DNA of 64,000 bases, taken from NCBI RefSeq assembly GCF_014621695.1, contig NZ_CP061281.1:1178001-1242000 (forward strand), in the 5' to 3' direction. The position numbers and the translations under genes were made by a program. Positions 49,862 through 58,916 of the stretch are shown one piece after another (within the stretch, counting starts at the first letter, position 1; each line of letters opens with the position of its first letter). This DNA comes from Streptomyces xanthii (lineage in GTDB: Bacteria > Actinomycetota > Actinomycetes > Streptomycetales > Streptomycetaceae). Below the pieces are notes generated by a model. It saw nothing but the letters and a program-made list of their open reading frames with translations. It was not told where the DNA came from and made no database searches.

Positions 49862-51265
49862 ATGACGTCGTCCCAGGCCCAGGCCTTCGAACCCTTTGAG
49901 CCAACTCCGCATCCGTACATCCCGAACGCCGTGCCCGCCGTACGGCAGGCGATGCTCGACGCGATCGGCGCCGCGAGCGTCGAGGAGTTCTACGCGGACA
50001 TCCCCGACGGGATCCGGCTCCACCGCCCGCTGAACCTGCCGGCGCCGCTGCGCTCCGAGGCCGAGCTGACCCGGCACATGGAGCGGCTGCTCGGCCGCAA
50101 CACGACGACCCGCGAGGCCCTGAGCTTCCTCGGCGCGGGCTGCTACCAGCACCACGTGCCGGCCGTCGTCGACGAGATCGTCGACCGCAGCGAGTTCCTG
50201 ACGGCCTACGCGGGCGAGCCCTACGAGGACCACGGGCGCTTCCAGGCCCTGTGGGAGTACCAGTCGATGATGGCCGAGTTGCTCGACGTCGAGGTCGTCA
50301 ACGTGCCGGTGTACGACGGCTTCCAGGCCGCGGGCACCGCGCTGCGCATGGCCGGACGCGTCACGGGCCGCCGCCGGCTCGTGATCGCCTCCTCGGTCGG
50401 CGCCGACGAGCTGTCCCGGATCCGTGACTACGTGCGCCCCGACCACGACGTGACCGTCGTCCCGGTCGACCCCGCGACGGGCGGAGCCGACCTGGCCGCC
50501 GTACGGGAGGCGCTCGCCGGGGGCGAGGTCGCCGCCGTGTACGCGCAGGCCCCCTCCGCGCTCGGCGTGATCGACGCGGGCCTGCCGGACCTGGCCGAAC
50601 TCGCGCACGCCGCCGGCGCGTTGTACGTCGTCGGCTGCAATCCGATCACGCTCGGGGTGCTCGCTCCCCCGTCCTCGTACGGCGCCGACATCGCGTGCGG
50701 GGACATCCAGCCGCTCGGCATCCACCAGAGCTTCGGCGGGGGCAACGCCGGGTTCATCGCCACCCGCGACGAGGAGCGGCTCGTCGCCGAGTACCCCTCG
50801 CGCCTGTTCGGGCTCGTGCCCACCGAGGTCGAGGGCGAGTACGGCTTCGGCGACGTCGCGTACGAGCGCACGTCCTTCGCCCAGCGGGAGGAGGGCAAGG
50901 AGTGGGTGGGCACCGCCGCCGCGCTGCACGGCATCGGCGCCGGGGTGTACCTCGCGCTGATGGGCCCGCAGGGCATGCGGGACATCGGCGACACGATCCT
51001 GCGGCTCACCGCGTACGCGCGCGCCCGGCTGTCCCAAGTACCGGGGATCGAGGTGCCGTTCGGCGACACTCCGCACTTCGCCGACTTCACGGTCCGGTAC
51101 ACGGGCTCGCGCTCGGCGGCCGAGATCCGCACCGATCTGCGCGGGCACGGCATCTTCGGCGGGGTGCCCACCGGGGAGCGCACGGCCGCGTTCTGCGTGA
51201 CCGAGGTGCACACCAAGGCCGACATCGACCTGCTCGCCGCCACGCTGGAGGAGATCGTCAAGTGA
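49862..51265 (+). CDS. gcvPA: Glycine dehydrogenase (decarboxylating) subunit 1 homologue
   Basis: A 467-residue alpha-type subunit of two-part P-protein. Recognised by the PHPYIPNAVPAVRQAMLDAIG start, FLGAGCYQHHVPAVVDEIVDRSEFLTAYAGEPYEDHGRFQALWEYQSMMAELL, QSFGGGNAGFIATRDE and AFCVTEVHTKADIDLLAATLEEI. With GcvPB it would decarboxylate glycine on a PLP cofactor and pass aminomethyl to H-protein. No gcvT, gcvH or lipoamide dehydrogenase gene is in the window, and no glycine riboswitch is apparent in the 175-bp upstream region. The operon may therefore serve another amino-acid decarboxylation. Start ATG follows GGCGAGGC. Confidence 0.88.
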   Translation: MTSSQAQAFEPFEPTPHPYIPNAVPAVRQAMLDAIGAASVEEFYADIPDGIRLHRPLNLPAPLRSEAELTRHMERLLGRNTTTREALSFLGAGCYQHHVPAVVDEIVDRSEFLTAYAGEPYEDHGRFQALWEYQSMMAELLDVEVVNVPVYDGFQAAGTALRMAGRVTGRRRLVIASSVGADELSRIRDYVRPDHDVTVVPVDPATGGADLAAVREALAGGEVAAVYAQAPSALGVIDAGLPDLAELAHAAGALYVVGCNPITLGVLAPPSSYGADIACGDIQPLGIHQSFGGGNAGFIATRDEERLVAEYPSRLFGLVPTEVEGEYGFGDVAYERTSFAQREEGKEWVGTAAALHGIGAGVYLALMGPQGMRDIGDTILRLTAYARARLSQVPGIEVPFGDTPHFADFTVRYTGSRSAAEIRTDLRGHGIFGGVPTGERTAAFCVTEVHTKADIDLLAATLEEIVK

Positions 51266-52851
51266 CCGCCCACACCACGCCCGCGCCCGTCTCCCCCGAC
51301 CAGGCGCGGATCGCCCCGAAGCCCGCGCTGCGCCGCTTCCACCAGGCGTCCTGGGACGAGAAGCTGATCTTCGAGCTGGGCTCGCCCGGCGAGCGCGGCG
51401 TCCTCGTCCCCGAGGCCGACCCCGCGCTCCCCGCTCCCGAACTGCCCGCCGCCCTGCGCCGCGCCGAGCCGCCCGCCCTCCCCGAGATGTCCCAACAGCA
51501 GGTCCTGCGGCACTACTTGCGCCTCTCGCAGGAGAACCTCGGCGCCGACCTCAACATCGACGTCGGCCAGGGCACCTGCACGATGAAGTACAGCCCGAAG
51601 GTCAACGACCGGTTCGTGCGCGACCCGCGGATCGCCGCCCTGCATCCGCTCCAGGAGGAGGAGACCGTCCAGGGCGTGCTGCGGATCATCCACGAGCTGG
51701 AAGGTCTGCTGAAGGAGATCTCCGGCATGGACCGGGTCTCGCTCCAGCCGGGCGCCGGGTCCGCCGCGATCTACACCAACGTGGCGATGATCCGCGCCTA
51801 CTTCGCGGCGCGCGGCGAGCTGGAGCAGCGCGACGAGGTCATCACGACGATCTTCTCGCACCCCTCGAACGCGGCCTGCGCGAAGACCGCCGGGTTCAAG
51901 GTGATCACCCTGCACCCGGACGCGGACGGCTACCCGGACATCGAGGCCCTCAAGGCCGCCGTCGGACCGCGCACCGCCGCCCTCCTGATCACCAACCCGG
52001 AGGACACGGGCATCTACAACCCGCGCATCGAGGAGTTCGTCCGCATCGTGCACGAGGCCGGCGGCCTGTGCTCCTACGACCAGGCGAACGCCAACGGCAT
52101 CCTCGGCATCACGCGGGCCCGCGACGCCGGGTTCGACCTGTGCCACTTCAACCTGCACAAGACGTTCTCCACCCCGCACGCCTGCGGCGGCCCGGCGGCC
52201 GGCGCCTGCGCGGTCACCGCCGACCTGGCCCCCTATCTCCCGGTCCCCACCGTCGAGTTCGACGGCGAGCGCTACCGGCTCGACGACGACCGTCCCGAGT
52301 CGGTCGGCAAGATGCGCCCCTTCTACGGCGTCGTCCCGAACCTGGTCCGCGCCTACGCCTGGATCATGTCGCTCGGCGCCGACGGCCTGCGCGCGGCGGC
52401 CGAGACGGCCGTCCTCAACAACAACTACCTGCTCCACAAGGTCCGGCAGATCCCCGGCGTCGAGATCCCCTACGCCGAGGGCCGCCCCCGCGTCGAACAG
52501 GTCCGCTACAGCTGGCGCAAGCTGTACGAGGACACGGGCGTCCACTCCGAGGACCTCGGGCTGCGCGCGGCCGACTTCGGCACGCACTACTGGACCAGCC
52601 ACCACCCGTACGTCGTGCCGGAGCCGATGACGCTGGAGCCGACCGAGTCGTACACCCGGGCCGACCTGGACGAGTACGCGGCGATCCTCGCGGAGGTCGC
52701 CCGGGAGGCCTACGAGGAACCGGAGACGGTCCGCACCGCGCCGCACCGCTCGACGGTCCACCGGGTGCGCCCCGAGGCCCTGGACGATCCGTCGACCTGG
52801 GCGGTGTCCTGGCGCGCCTACCGCCGCAAGATCCTCGGCGAACCCTCGTGA
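51262..52851 (+). CDS. gcvPB: Glycine dehydrogenase (decarboxylating) subunit 2 homologue
   Basis: A 529-residue PLP-binding beta-type subunit. It carries the PLP lysine in CHFNLHKTFSTPHACGGP (Lys300), TCTMKYSPKVND, SLQPGAGSAAIYTN (equivalent to the QPNSGAQGEY region), FSHPSNAACAKTAGFKVITL and SYDQANANGI. The FSHPSNAACAKTAGF and SLQPGAGSAA stretches differ from the canonical P-protein QPNSGAxGE(Y/F)AGL and HGTNPAS(A) motifs, which suggests altered substrate handling. The start is GTG 51262 in a GTGA overlap with gcvPA, so the two subunits are made together, as expected for a heterodimer. Confidence 0.87.
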   Translation: MTAHTTPAPVSPDQARIAPKPALRRFHQASWDEKLIFELGSPGERGVLVPEADPALPAPELPAALRRAEPPALPEMSQQQVLRHYLRLSQENLGADLNIDVGQGTCTMKYSPKVNDRFVRDPRIAALHPLQEEETVQGVLRIIHELEGLLKEISGMDRVSLQPGAGSAAIYTNVAMIRAYFAARGELEQRDEVITTIFSHPSNAACAKTAGFKVITLHPDADGYPDIEALKAAVGPRTAALLITNPEDTGIYNPRIEEFVRIVHEAGGLCSYDQANANGILGITRARDAGFDLCHFNLHKTFSTPHACGGPAAGACAVTADLAPYLPVPTVEFDGERYRLDDDRPESVGKMRPFYGVVPNLVRAYAWIMSLGADGLRAAAETAVLNNNYLLHKVRQIPGVEIPYAEGRPRVEQVRYSWRKLYEDTGVHSEDLGLRAADFGTHYWTSHHPYVVPEPMTLEPTESYTRADLDEYAAILAEVAREAYEEPETVRTAPHRSTVHRVRPEALDDPSTWAVSWRAYRRKILGEPS

Positions 52852-54002
52852 CACGGCCCCGCGTCGGCCTCGTGGTCAATCCGGTCGCCGGTCTCGGCGG
52901 CCGGGTCGGTCTCGGCGGCACCGACGGCCCGGAGCGTCCGCGGCGCGCCCTCGAACTGGGCGCGGTCCCGCGGGCCTCGGCCCGCGCCGAGGAGGCCCTG
53001 GCCGAGATCCGGGCCCGCGGGTGCGCCCCGGTGATCGTGACCGCCCCGGGAGCCATGGGCGAGGAGGCGGCCCGGGGAGCGGGCCTCGACGTGGAGACGG
53101 TCCCGGCACCTCGCTCCGGTGTGCCGGGCCCGCTCGGCACCACCGCCGAGGACACCGTCGCCGCCGTCCGGGCCGTCGTCGCCGCGGGGGTCGGCCTGTT
53201 GCTCTTCGCCGGGGGCGACGGGACCGCGCGGGACGTGGCCCGGGCGCTCGACGGCGCCCCGTGCGTGGTGCTCGGGGTGCCGACCGGGGTCAAGATGCAC
53301 TCGGCCGTGTTCGCCGTCGGACCGCGCGCCGCCGGGGAGGTCGCGGCCGCGCGGCTCGGCGGGGCCGCGCCCGGGGTCCGGGACGCGGAGGTCATGGACC
53401 GGGACGAGGAGGCATTGCGCGCGGGCCGCACCGCGTCCCGGCTGTACGGCTGGCTCACCGTGCCCGACGTCCCGGCCCGGGTGCAGCAGCGCAAGACGGG
53501 CAGCGCCTCGGCCGCGTACGACACGAGCGGCGGGATCGCGGCCGAGCTCGTCGGGCGTGCGGGCGACGGGCTGCTCGTGCTCGGGCCCGGCACGACGACC
53601 CGCGCGGTCGCGGCGGCGCTCGGCGCGGACGCCTCCCTGGCGGGCGTCGACGTGCTCGACCTGCGCGGCGGGCAGGCCGTCGTCGTGGCGAAGGACGCGT
53701 CGGAGGCCGAGATCCTCGCGCGCCTCGACCCGGCGCGGCCCTGCCATGTGGTCGTCTCGCCCATCGGCGGGCAGGGTTTCCTGCTCGGCCGGGGCAACCA
53801 GCAGATCTCGCCGCGGGTGCTGCGCGCGGCGGGCGGGCGCGGCGGGCTGCTCGTGGTGTGCACGGAGGGGAAGCTCGCCGCGCTCCAGGGCCGTCCGCTG
53901 CTCGTCGACACGGGCGACCGCGCCCTCGACGCCGAACTGACCGGCCACGTCCGGGTGGTCACCGGGCACCGCCGGATCTCCCTCTACCGAACCGAAGCCT
54001 GA
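52848..54002 (+). CDS. ATP-NAD kinase-like / AcoX-family protein
   Basis: A 384-residue protein of the diacylglycerol/NAD-kinase fold. The GLVVNPVAGLGGRVGLGGTDG start and LLLFAGGDGTARDVARALDG (GGDGT motif) are diagnostic; GLLVLGPGTTTRAVAAALG and FLLGRGNQQISPRVLRAAGG are the AcoX-type C-terminal blocks. AcoX proteins occur in acetoin operons and have no confirmed reaction; NAD phosphorylation or phosphorylation of a small metabolite are possibilities. The start is GTG 52848 overlapping the gcvPB stop (GTGA). Tight coupling to the P-protein subunits and the SDR suggests it supplies NADP or processes an intermediate. Confidence 0.82.
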   Translation: MTRPRVGLVVNPVAGLGGRVGLGGTDGPERPRRALELGAVPRASARAEEALAEIRARGCAPVIVTAPGAMGEEAARGAGLDVETVPAPRSGVPGPLGTTAEDTVAAVRAVVAAGVGLLLFAGGDGTARDVARALDGAPCVVLGVPTGVKMHSAVFAVGPRAAGEVAAARLGGAAPGVRDAEVMDRDEEALRAGRTASRLYGWLTVPDVPARVQQRKTGSASAAYDTSGGIAAELVGRAGDGLLVLGPGTTTRAVAAALGADASLAGVDVLDLRGGQAVVVAKDASEAEILARLDPARPCHVVVSPIGGQGFLLGRGNQQISPRVLRAAGGRGGLLVVCTEGKLAALQGRPLLVDTGDRALDAELTGHVRVVTGHRRISLYRTEA

Positions 54003-54036
54003 ATCTCTCTGTCTACAGCGTCTCCAGGAGGACACG

Positions 54037-54783
54037 ATGATCTCTCTCGACGGCAAGCGCGCGATCGTCACCGGCGCCGGCGCCGGCATCGGCCGGGCCA
54101 CCGCCCAGGTCCTCGCCGAGCTGGGTGCCCGGGTGGTCGTCGCCGACATCGACGCGGACGGCGGCGAGCAGACGGCGAAGGACGTCGGCGGCACGTTCGT
54201 GCGGTGCGACGTGTCGCGGCGCGAGGACTGCGAGGCGGTCGTGGCGACGGCCGAGGACCGGTTCGGCGGCGTCGACGTGCTGTTCAACAACGCGGGCGTC
54301 ATCCGCCGCTCCACGGTCTGCGAGATCACCGAGGACGACTGGGACCTCGTGATGGCGGTGAACGTCCGCTCGATCCTGCTGATGAGCCGGCTCGTCATCC
54401 CCGGCATGGCGGCGCGGGGCGGCGGTTCGATCGTCAACACCGGCTCCGGGTGGGGCATATCGGGCGGCGCGCGGGCCGTCTCGTACTGCGCGTCGAAGGG
54501 CGCGGTCGTCAACATGACCCGCGCGATGGCCATCGACCACGGCCCGGACAACATCCGGGTGAACTGCGTCTGCCCCGGGGACACCGCCACCGGGATGCTC
54601 GCCGAGGAGGCGCGGCAGCTCGGCGAGAGTGCCGACGCGTTCTACGCGGACGCCGCCGACCGGCCGCTCGGCCGGATCGGGCAGCCCCGGGACATCGGGC
54701 AGACGGTCGCGTTCCTCGCCTCGGACGCGTCGGCGTTCATCAGCGGCGCGATCATCCCGGTGGACGGCGCCGGTACCGCCTGA
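54037..54783 (+). CDS. Short-chain dehydrogenase/reductase (SDR)
   Basis: A 248-residue classical SDR. The cofactor site is VTGAGAGIGRAT followed by an acidic VVVADIDADGG that favours NAD(H). NNAG, the catalytic Ser/Tyr/Lys in NTGSGWGISGGARAVSYCASKGA (Tyr-x3-Lys) and the C-terminal FLASDASAFISGAIIPVDGAGTA are all present. It lies 34 bases after the AcoX-like gene with an AGGAGG ribosome site. It probably oxidises a hydroxy intermediate connected to the amino acid handled by GcvPA/GcvPB. Confidence 0.92.
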   Translation: MISLDGKRAIVTGAGAGIGRATAQVLAELGARVVVADIDADGGEQTAKDVGGTFVRCDVSRREDCEAVVATAEDRFGGVDVLFNNAGVIRRSTVCEITEDDWDLVMAVNVRSILLMSRLVIPGMAARGGGSIVNTGSGWGISGGARAVSYCASKGAVVNMTRAMAIDHGPDNIRVNCVCPGDTATGMLAEEARQLGESADAFYADAADRPLGRIGQPRDIGQTVAFLASDASAFISGAIIPVDGAGTA

Positions 54784-54833
54784 CCGGCGGCGTGGCGGAT
54801 AATCGACCGGACCGAATGGGGAGGGCTGCCGAG

Positions 54834-55475
54834 ATGCCGATCGAGAACCGACCGTTGCGTGAGCAGGTGAAGGAGGAACTGCTCAGGCGCCTAGGCAGCG
54901 GCACGATCGCGACGAGCGAGCCGATCAACGAGGGACAGCTCGCCACCGAGCTCGGCGTGAGCCGCACGCCGCTGCGCGAGGCCCTGATCACGCTGGAGCG
55001 CGAGGGCGTGATCACCAGCGAGCGCGGCAAGGGCTTCCGCTTCACGCCGCTCAGCGCGCAGGAGTTCCGGGACCTGACGGCGATCGTCGCGACCCTGGAG
55101 GCGCTCGCGCTGCGCTCGAGCGCCCCGGACCATCTGGCGGAGATCGCGCCGCGCCTGCTGGAGGAGGCCCGCGCGTTCTCCGCCCCGCAGGCCCCGCACG
55201 ACGTCATAGAGCGCTACGACGACGCGTGGCACGACCTGCTCCTGTCGGGCTGCGCCAACGGGCGGCTGATGCAGCTGATCACGTCCCTGAAGCTCACGAT
55301 GCACCGCTACGAGCGGGTGGCGCTCGGCGACCAGGACGTCCTGGAGCGCTCGGCCGTGGAACACGAGCGGATCGCCGAGTGCCTCCAGAGCGGCGACCTG
55401 GACGCAGCGGTGACGGCGCTCCAGGAGAACTGGAACAGCGGGATGGACCGCATCCTGGAGCGTCTGAAGGACTGA
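54834..55475 (+). CDS. GntR-family regulator, FadR/FCD subfamily
   Basis: A 213-residue regulator with the winged helix in residues ~8-72 (REQVKEELLRRLGSGTIATSEPINEGQLATELGVSRTPLREALITLEREGVITSERGKGFRFTPL) and a helical FCD domain with DDAWHDLLLSGCANGRLMQLI and EHERIAECLQSGDLDAAVTAL. ATG 54834 lies 8 bases after GGGGAGGG and is preferred to ATG 54816. It closes the gcvPA operon and is followed by a strong hairpin. It likely controls the operon from the gap at 49687-49861, where CTGAAT repeats occur. Confidence 0.9.
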   Translation: MPIENRPLREQVKEELLRRLGSGTIATSEPINEGQLATELGVSRTPLREALITLEREGVITSERGKGFRFTPLSAQEFRDLTAIVATLEALALRSSAPDHLAEIAPRLLEEARAFSAPQAPHDVIERYDDAWHDLLLSGCANGRLMQLITSLKLTMHRYERVALGDQDVLERSAVEHERIAECLQSGDLDAAVTALQENWNSGMDRILERLKD

Positions 55476-55495
55476 GCGCCCTCCTGGCGGTCCGC

Positions 55496-55531
55496 GGAAG
55501 GGGCCCGGCGTCGTGACGCCGGGCCCCTTCC
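55496..55531 (+). terminator. Strong terminator, 17-bp perfect stem
   Basis: Arms 55496-55512 and 55515-55531 are perfect inverted repeats with a minimal loop (GT, or CGTG if the last pair is open), 20 bases after the GntR stop. Confidence 0.88.
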
Positions 55532-55542
55532 TGCGCTTTCGG

Positions 55543-55612
55543 TTGACATGAACCTGCGTGACGCGGAAATCTTCACTCCGACTCTTGCGCGAAGCTGCAC
55601 GCTGGCCGCAAG
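55543..55612 (+). promoter_or_regulatory. Promoter of the GH31 gene with candidate operator
   Basis: TTGACA (55543-55548), an 18-bp spacer and AAATCT (55567-55572) form a vegetative-type promoter. Downstream, CTTGCG (55584-55589) and CGCAAG (55607-55612) are inverted 6-mers overlapping the expected early transcribed region. They resemble LacI-type sugar-repressor half-sites (CTTGC). The start site is inferred to be near 55579. Confidence 0.45.
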
Positions 55613-55663
55613 TTTCAAGCACAAGTAAACAACTGCTGGTCGTTCTGAGTGGAGACGCGCCAC

Positions 55664-58306
55664 ATGCGACAACCGCACCAACGACAACCGCACCGCAGAG
55701 CCAGAGCCCTCGCCGCCTGGACCACCACCGCCCTCGCGGCGGCGCTGCTCGCGGCGCCCGCCCAGGACGCGGGCGCCGCCACCCCCGGCAGCGGCAGCCT
55801 CGACGCCGAGCACAAGAGCGTCACCTGGCAGAGCCCCACGTACGCGGCGGGCACGGTCGACAGCCCCTCGAAGTGCCCGACGGCCGCCGAGGATCCGGAC
55901 GGCAAGGTCTGCGACCGCTTCGACCTGAAGGTGTCCGTCCCGGACGGGTACTGGGACGACAACCCCGAGGGCGGCGTCCCCGTCTCGATCGAGTGGGCCG
56001 AGCGCCCCACCGACGACTTCGACATGTACATCTACGACGACGCGGGCAAGCAGGTCGCCTCCAGCGCGGGCACCGCCGACCCCGAGGCGACCGTCATCCC
56101 GAAGGCGAACGGCACGTACCACGTCGTGGTCGTGCCGTACGACGTGCACGACAACTCCTTCGTCGGCAAGGCGTATCTCCCCGAGACCACCGACGCGGGC
56201 GACCTGACCGCCTTCGAGGGCGGCGACGGACGGTACGAGATCGCCGCCGGCGGGCTCAAGGCCCGCGCCGACTTCCTGAAGGGCGGTCAACTCCGGCTCC
56301 AGGCCGACCCGTCGGGCTCCTTCAGCGACCCGGCCGGCTCGCAGATCGTGCGCGAGCAGCCCGCCTTGAACACCCGCACGTCGTCCTTCGACGCGGGCGC
56401 CTACTACGGCATCCGCTCCGCCGACGCCGTCCTGCGCGTCTACAAGAAGCCCCTGCGCTTCGGCCTGTACAAGGCGGACAACAAGACCCGCGTGTGGCAG
56501 GAGGACAAGCCGCTGCGCTGGTCCACGGGCGGCATGCGGCAGAGCCTCCAGCGCGCCGCGGACGAGCAGTTCTTCGGCGGCGGCGAACAGAACGGCTCGT
56601 TCTCGCACCGGGACAAGACGGTCCGCGTCGCCAACAACACGGACTGGAACGAGGGCGGCTACCCCAACTCCCAGCCGTTCTACCTCTCTTCGGCGGGCTA
56701 CGGCGTCTACCGGAACACGTTCGCGCCCGGTGTCTACGACTTCGGCCCCTCGGTCCACACCGGCCAGCAGGAGCGCCGCCTCGACGCGTACTACTTCCTC
56801 GGTGACGCCAAGCAGGTCATCGGCAAGTACACGTCGCTCGTCGGCAAGCCGTTCATGCCGCCGGTCTACGGCCTCGAACCGGGCGACGCCGACTGCTACC
56901 TCCACAACGCGAACCAGGGCGAGCGCCACACCCTCGACTCCCTGAAGGTCGCCGACGGGTACGTCCAGAACCAGATGCCGCTCGGCTGGATGCTCGTCAA
57001 CGACGGATACGGCTGCGGCTACGAGAACCTCGCCGAGACCGCCAAGGGCCTCCAGGAGCGCGGCGCCCAGCTCGGCCTGTGGACGCAGGACGGCATCGAC
57101 AAGCTCGCCGACCAGGTCAAGGCCGGCCAGCGGGTCGCCAAGCTCGACGTCGCCTGGGTCGGCAACGGCTACGGCATGGCCCTCGACGCCTGCGACCGGG
57201 CGAAGGCCGGCATCGAGGACAACAGCGACGCGCGCGGCTTCGTGTGGATGCCGGTGTCGTGGGCGGGCGCCCAGCGCTGCGCCGTCCTGTGGTCCGGCGA
57301 CCAGAAGCTGTCCTGGGACTTCGTGCGCTGGCAGATCCCCACGTACGCGGGCGCGACGCTGTCCGGCATCGCGTACAACACCGGCGACGTGGGCTCCATC
57401 TACTCCCACGACGCCAAGATGTACGCCCGCGACCTCCAGGCCAAGACCTTCCTGCCGGCCATCATGACGATGGACGGCTGGGCCCGGGACCTGACCACCG
57501 GCCAGAAGATCAACCAGCAGCCCTGGGTGGACGGCGAGCCCTACACGTCCATCAACCGCAAGTACCTCCAGCTGCGCGAGCGCCTGATGCCGTACCTGTA
57601 CACGCTGGCGAAGCAGGCCTCCGACACGGGCGTCGGCGGGGTCCGGCCGCTGTGGCTGGAGTACCCGGACGACCCGGCCACGCTGGGCGCGAACGCCAAG
57701 TACGAGTACCTGGCCGGCGACGACTTCCTCGTCGCCCCGGTCTACAAGGACTCGGACACGCGTGACGGCATCTACCTGCCCAAGGGCACGTGGACGGACT
57801 ACTGGACGGGCAAGCAGTACAAGGGCCCGACGACCCTCGACGGCTACCACGCCCCGATCGACACGCTCCCCGTCTTCGTGAAGTCCGGGGCGATCGTGCC
57901 GATGTGGCCGAAGGGCACCACGTCCTGGAAGACCCGGGACAAGGCGCAGCTCGGCTGGGACGTGTACGCGGACCGGGGCGGCCGGAGCGCGTACACGCTC
58001 TACGAGGACGACGGGGTGACCCGCAAGTTCGCGAAGGGCGAGTCGGCGACGCAGCGCGTGACCCTGGAGTCGGACCGGGACGGCACGGTCCTGAACGTCG
58101 GTGCGAGCAACGGCGGTTACACGGGCAAGGCCACCCAACGCGCGTACACCTTCACCGTGCACGGGGCGCCGGAGCCGCACCGGGTGACGGTGGACGGACG
58201 GCCGCTCCCGGCCGGTTCGTGGTCGTACGACGCGGCGAAGGACGTGACGACGGTCCGCACGGCGACCCTGCCGACGGACCGGTCGTTCACGGTCCGCCTG
58301 AGCTGA
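55664..58306 (+). CDS. Secreted glycoside hydrolase family 31 enzyme
   Basis: An 880-residue exported enzyme. The N-terminus ends its signal peptide at about ...LLAAPAQDAGAA. Residues ~50-170 resemble a pre-peptidase-like beta domain (DRFDLKVSVPDGYWDDNPEGGVPVSIEW). GH31 modules follow: galactose-mutarotase-like (QFFGGGEQNGSFSHRDKTVRVANNTDWNEGGYPNSQPFYLS), a TIM barrel with nucleophile region KLDVAWVGNGYG (Asp495), and C-terminal beta domains (LAGDDFLVAPVY, YLPKGTWTDYWTGKQYKGP, LYEDDGVTRKFAKGE). The nucleophile segment departs from the DMNE consensus of alpha-glucosidases, so specificity is uncertain. ATG 55664 is chosen over GTG 55649 because GGAG lies upstream of it. Confidence 0.9.
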   Translation: MRQPHQRQPHRRARALAAWTTTALAAALLAAPAQDAGAATPGSGSLDAEHKSVTWQSPTYAAGTVDSPSKCPTAAEDPDGKVCDRFDLKVSVPDGYWDDNPEGGVPVSIEWAERPTDDFDMYIYDDAGKQVASSAGTADPEATVIPKANGTYHVVVVPYDVHDNSFVGKAYLPETTDAGDLTAFEGGDGRYEIAAGGLKARADFLKGGQLRLQADPSGSFSDPAGSQIVREQPALNTRTSSFDAGAYYGIRSADAVLRVYKKPLRFGLYKADNKTRVWQEDKPLRWSTGGMRQSLQRAADEQFFGGGEQNGSFSHRDKTVRVANNTDWNEGGYPNSQPFYLSSAGYGVYRNTFAPGVYDFGPSVHTGQQERRLDAYYFLGDAKQVIGKYTSLVGKPFMPPVYGLEPGDADCYLHNANQGERHTLDSLKVADGYVQNQMPLGWMLVNDGYGCGYENLAETAKGLQERGAQLGLWTQDGIDKLADQVKAGQRVAKLDVAWVGNGYGMALDACDRAKAGIEDNSDARGFVWMPVSWAGAQRCAVLWSGDQKLSWDFVRWQIPTYAGATLSGIAYNTGDVGSIYSHDAKMYARDLQAKTFLPAIMTMDGWARDLTTGQKINQQPWVDGEPYTSINRKYLQLRERLMPYLYTLAKQASDTGVGGVRPLWLEYPDDPATLGANAKYEYLAGDDFLVAPVYKDSDTRDGIYLPKGTWTDYWTGKQYKGPTTLDGYHAPIDTLPVFVKSGAIVPMWPKGTTSWKTRDKAQLGWDVYADRGGRSAYTLYEDDGVTRKFAKGESATQRVTLESDRDGTVLNVGASNGGYTGKATQRAYTFTVHGAPEPHRVTVDGRPLPAGSWSYDAAKDVTTVRTATLPTDRSFTVRLS

Positions 58307-58313
58307 GCGAAGG

Positions 58314-58342
58314 GGTGTGCGGGGCGGCTCGCCCCGCACACC
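58314..58342. terminator. Bidirectional terminator, 13-bp stem
   Basis: Arms 58314-58326 and 58330-58342 pair perfectly with a GCT loop. It fills the gap between the convergent GH31 gene and the small hypothetical gene. Confidence 0.8.
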
Positions 58343-58654
58343 TCAGTCAGCGCGCTCGGACTCGTGCCAGCCGGCGTGCAGCGCGCGGTACTCCTCGGCC
58401 GTCGCCTTGGGCACGAAGGTCCCCGGCCCGAACATCGCCTTCGCCAGCCGGGCCCTGACCCGCTGCCGGAAACTGAACCCGCGCGCGCCGCCGGGCTCCA
58501 GCGCGTAGGCGACGGGCTGCTCATGCGCCGTCAGCCGATAGAGCTCCCCGCGCGACAGCGGCTCCTGCACCTCGACGACCTCACCGCGCGCCACCCGCCT
58601 CACCCGACGGAACAGGAACCACCGATACCCCGTAGTACGCCTGCGTCCGCCCAT
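58343..58654 (-). CDS. Small basic protein of unknown function
   Basis: A 103-residue protein that I do not recognise. It starts MGGRRRTTGYRWFLFRRVRRVARGEVVEVQEPLSRGELYRLT and continues with PVAYALEPGGARGFSFRQRVRARLAKAMFGPGTFVPKATAEEYRALHAGW. It is strongly basic with no signal or transmembrane helix. Start ATG 58654 follows a GAGGGGGAG ribosome site; the reading frame opens earlier, but only as low-complexity sequence. It is convergent with the GH31 gene, with a shared hairpin at its 3' end. Coding is supported by codon bias and the ribosome site. Confidence 0.65.
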   Translation of the reverse strand: MGGRRRTTGYRWFLFRRVRRVARGEVVEVQEPLSRGELYRLTAHEQPVAYALEPGGARGFSFRQRVRARLAKAMFGPGTFVPKATAEEYRALHAGWHESERAD

Positions 58655-58916
58655 GCGACTCCCCCTCGGGGCCGATGCGTCCCTCCCAGGGTAGATCCGC
58701 GCAAGCCCGGCGGACAGAGGGCCGCGGGAGGCCGTCGGTGCCGGCGTCGGGGTGTGTGGTGTGGGGCTCACCATCTGCTGAGGGTGGTGAGGGGACGGTG
58801 AGGGAAGGGGGGTTTGCCTCTGCGATGTGGGGGCGAGCGATAGGATTTCGCGTCCAGCGGTCCGTTCGGGGCCGCTGGTGGTGTACGTGAGTCAGACGGG
58901 ACCGGGCAGGGGCGCA

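Noticed and set aside
55307-58339. 1010-codon minus-strand frame opposite GH31
   Set aside because: Val/Arg/Asp-rich shadow of the GH31 coding frame without a ribosome site or motif.
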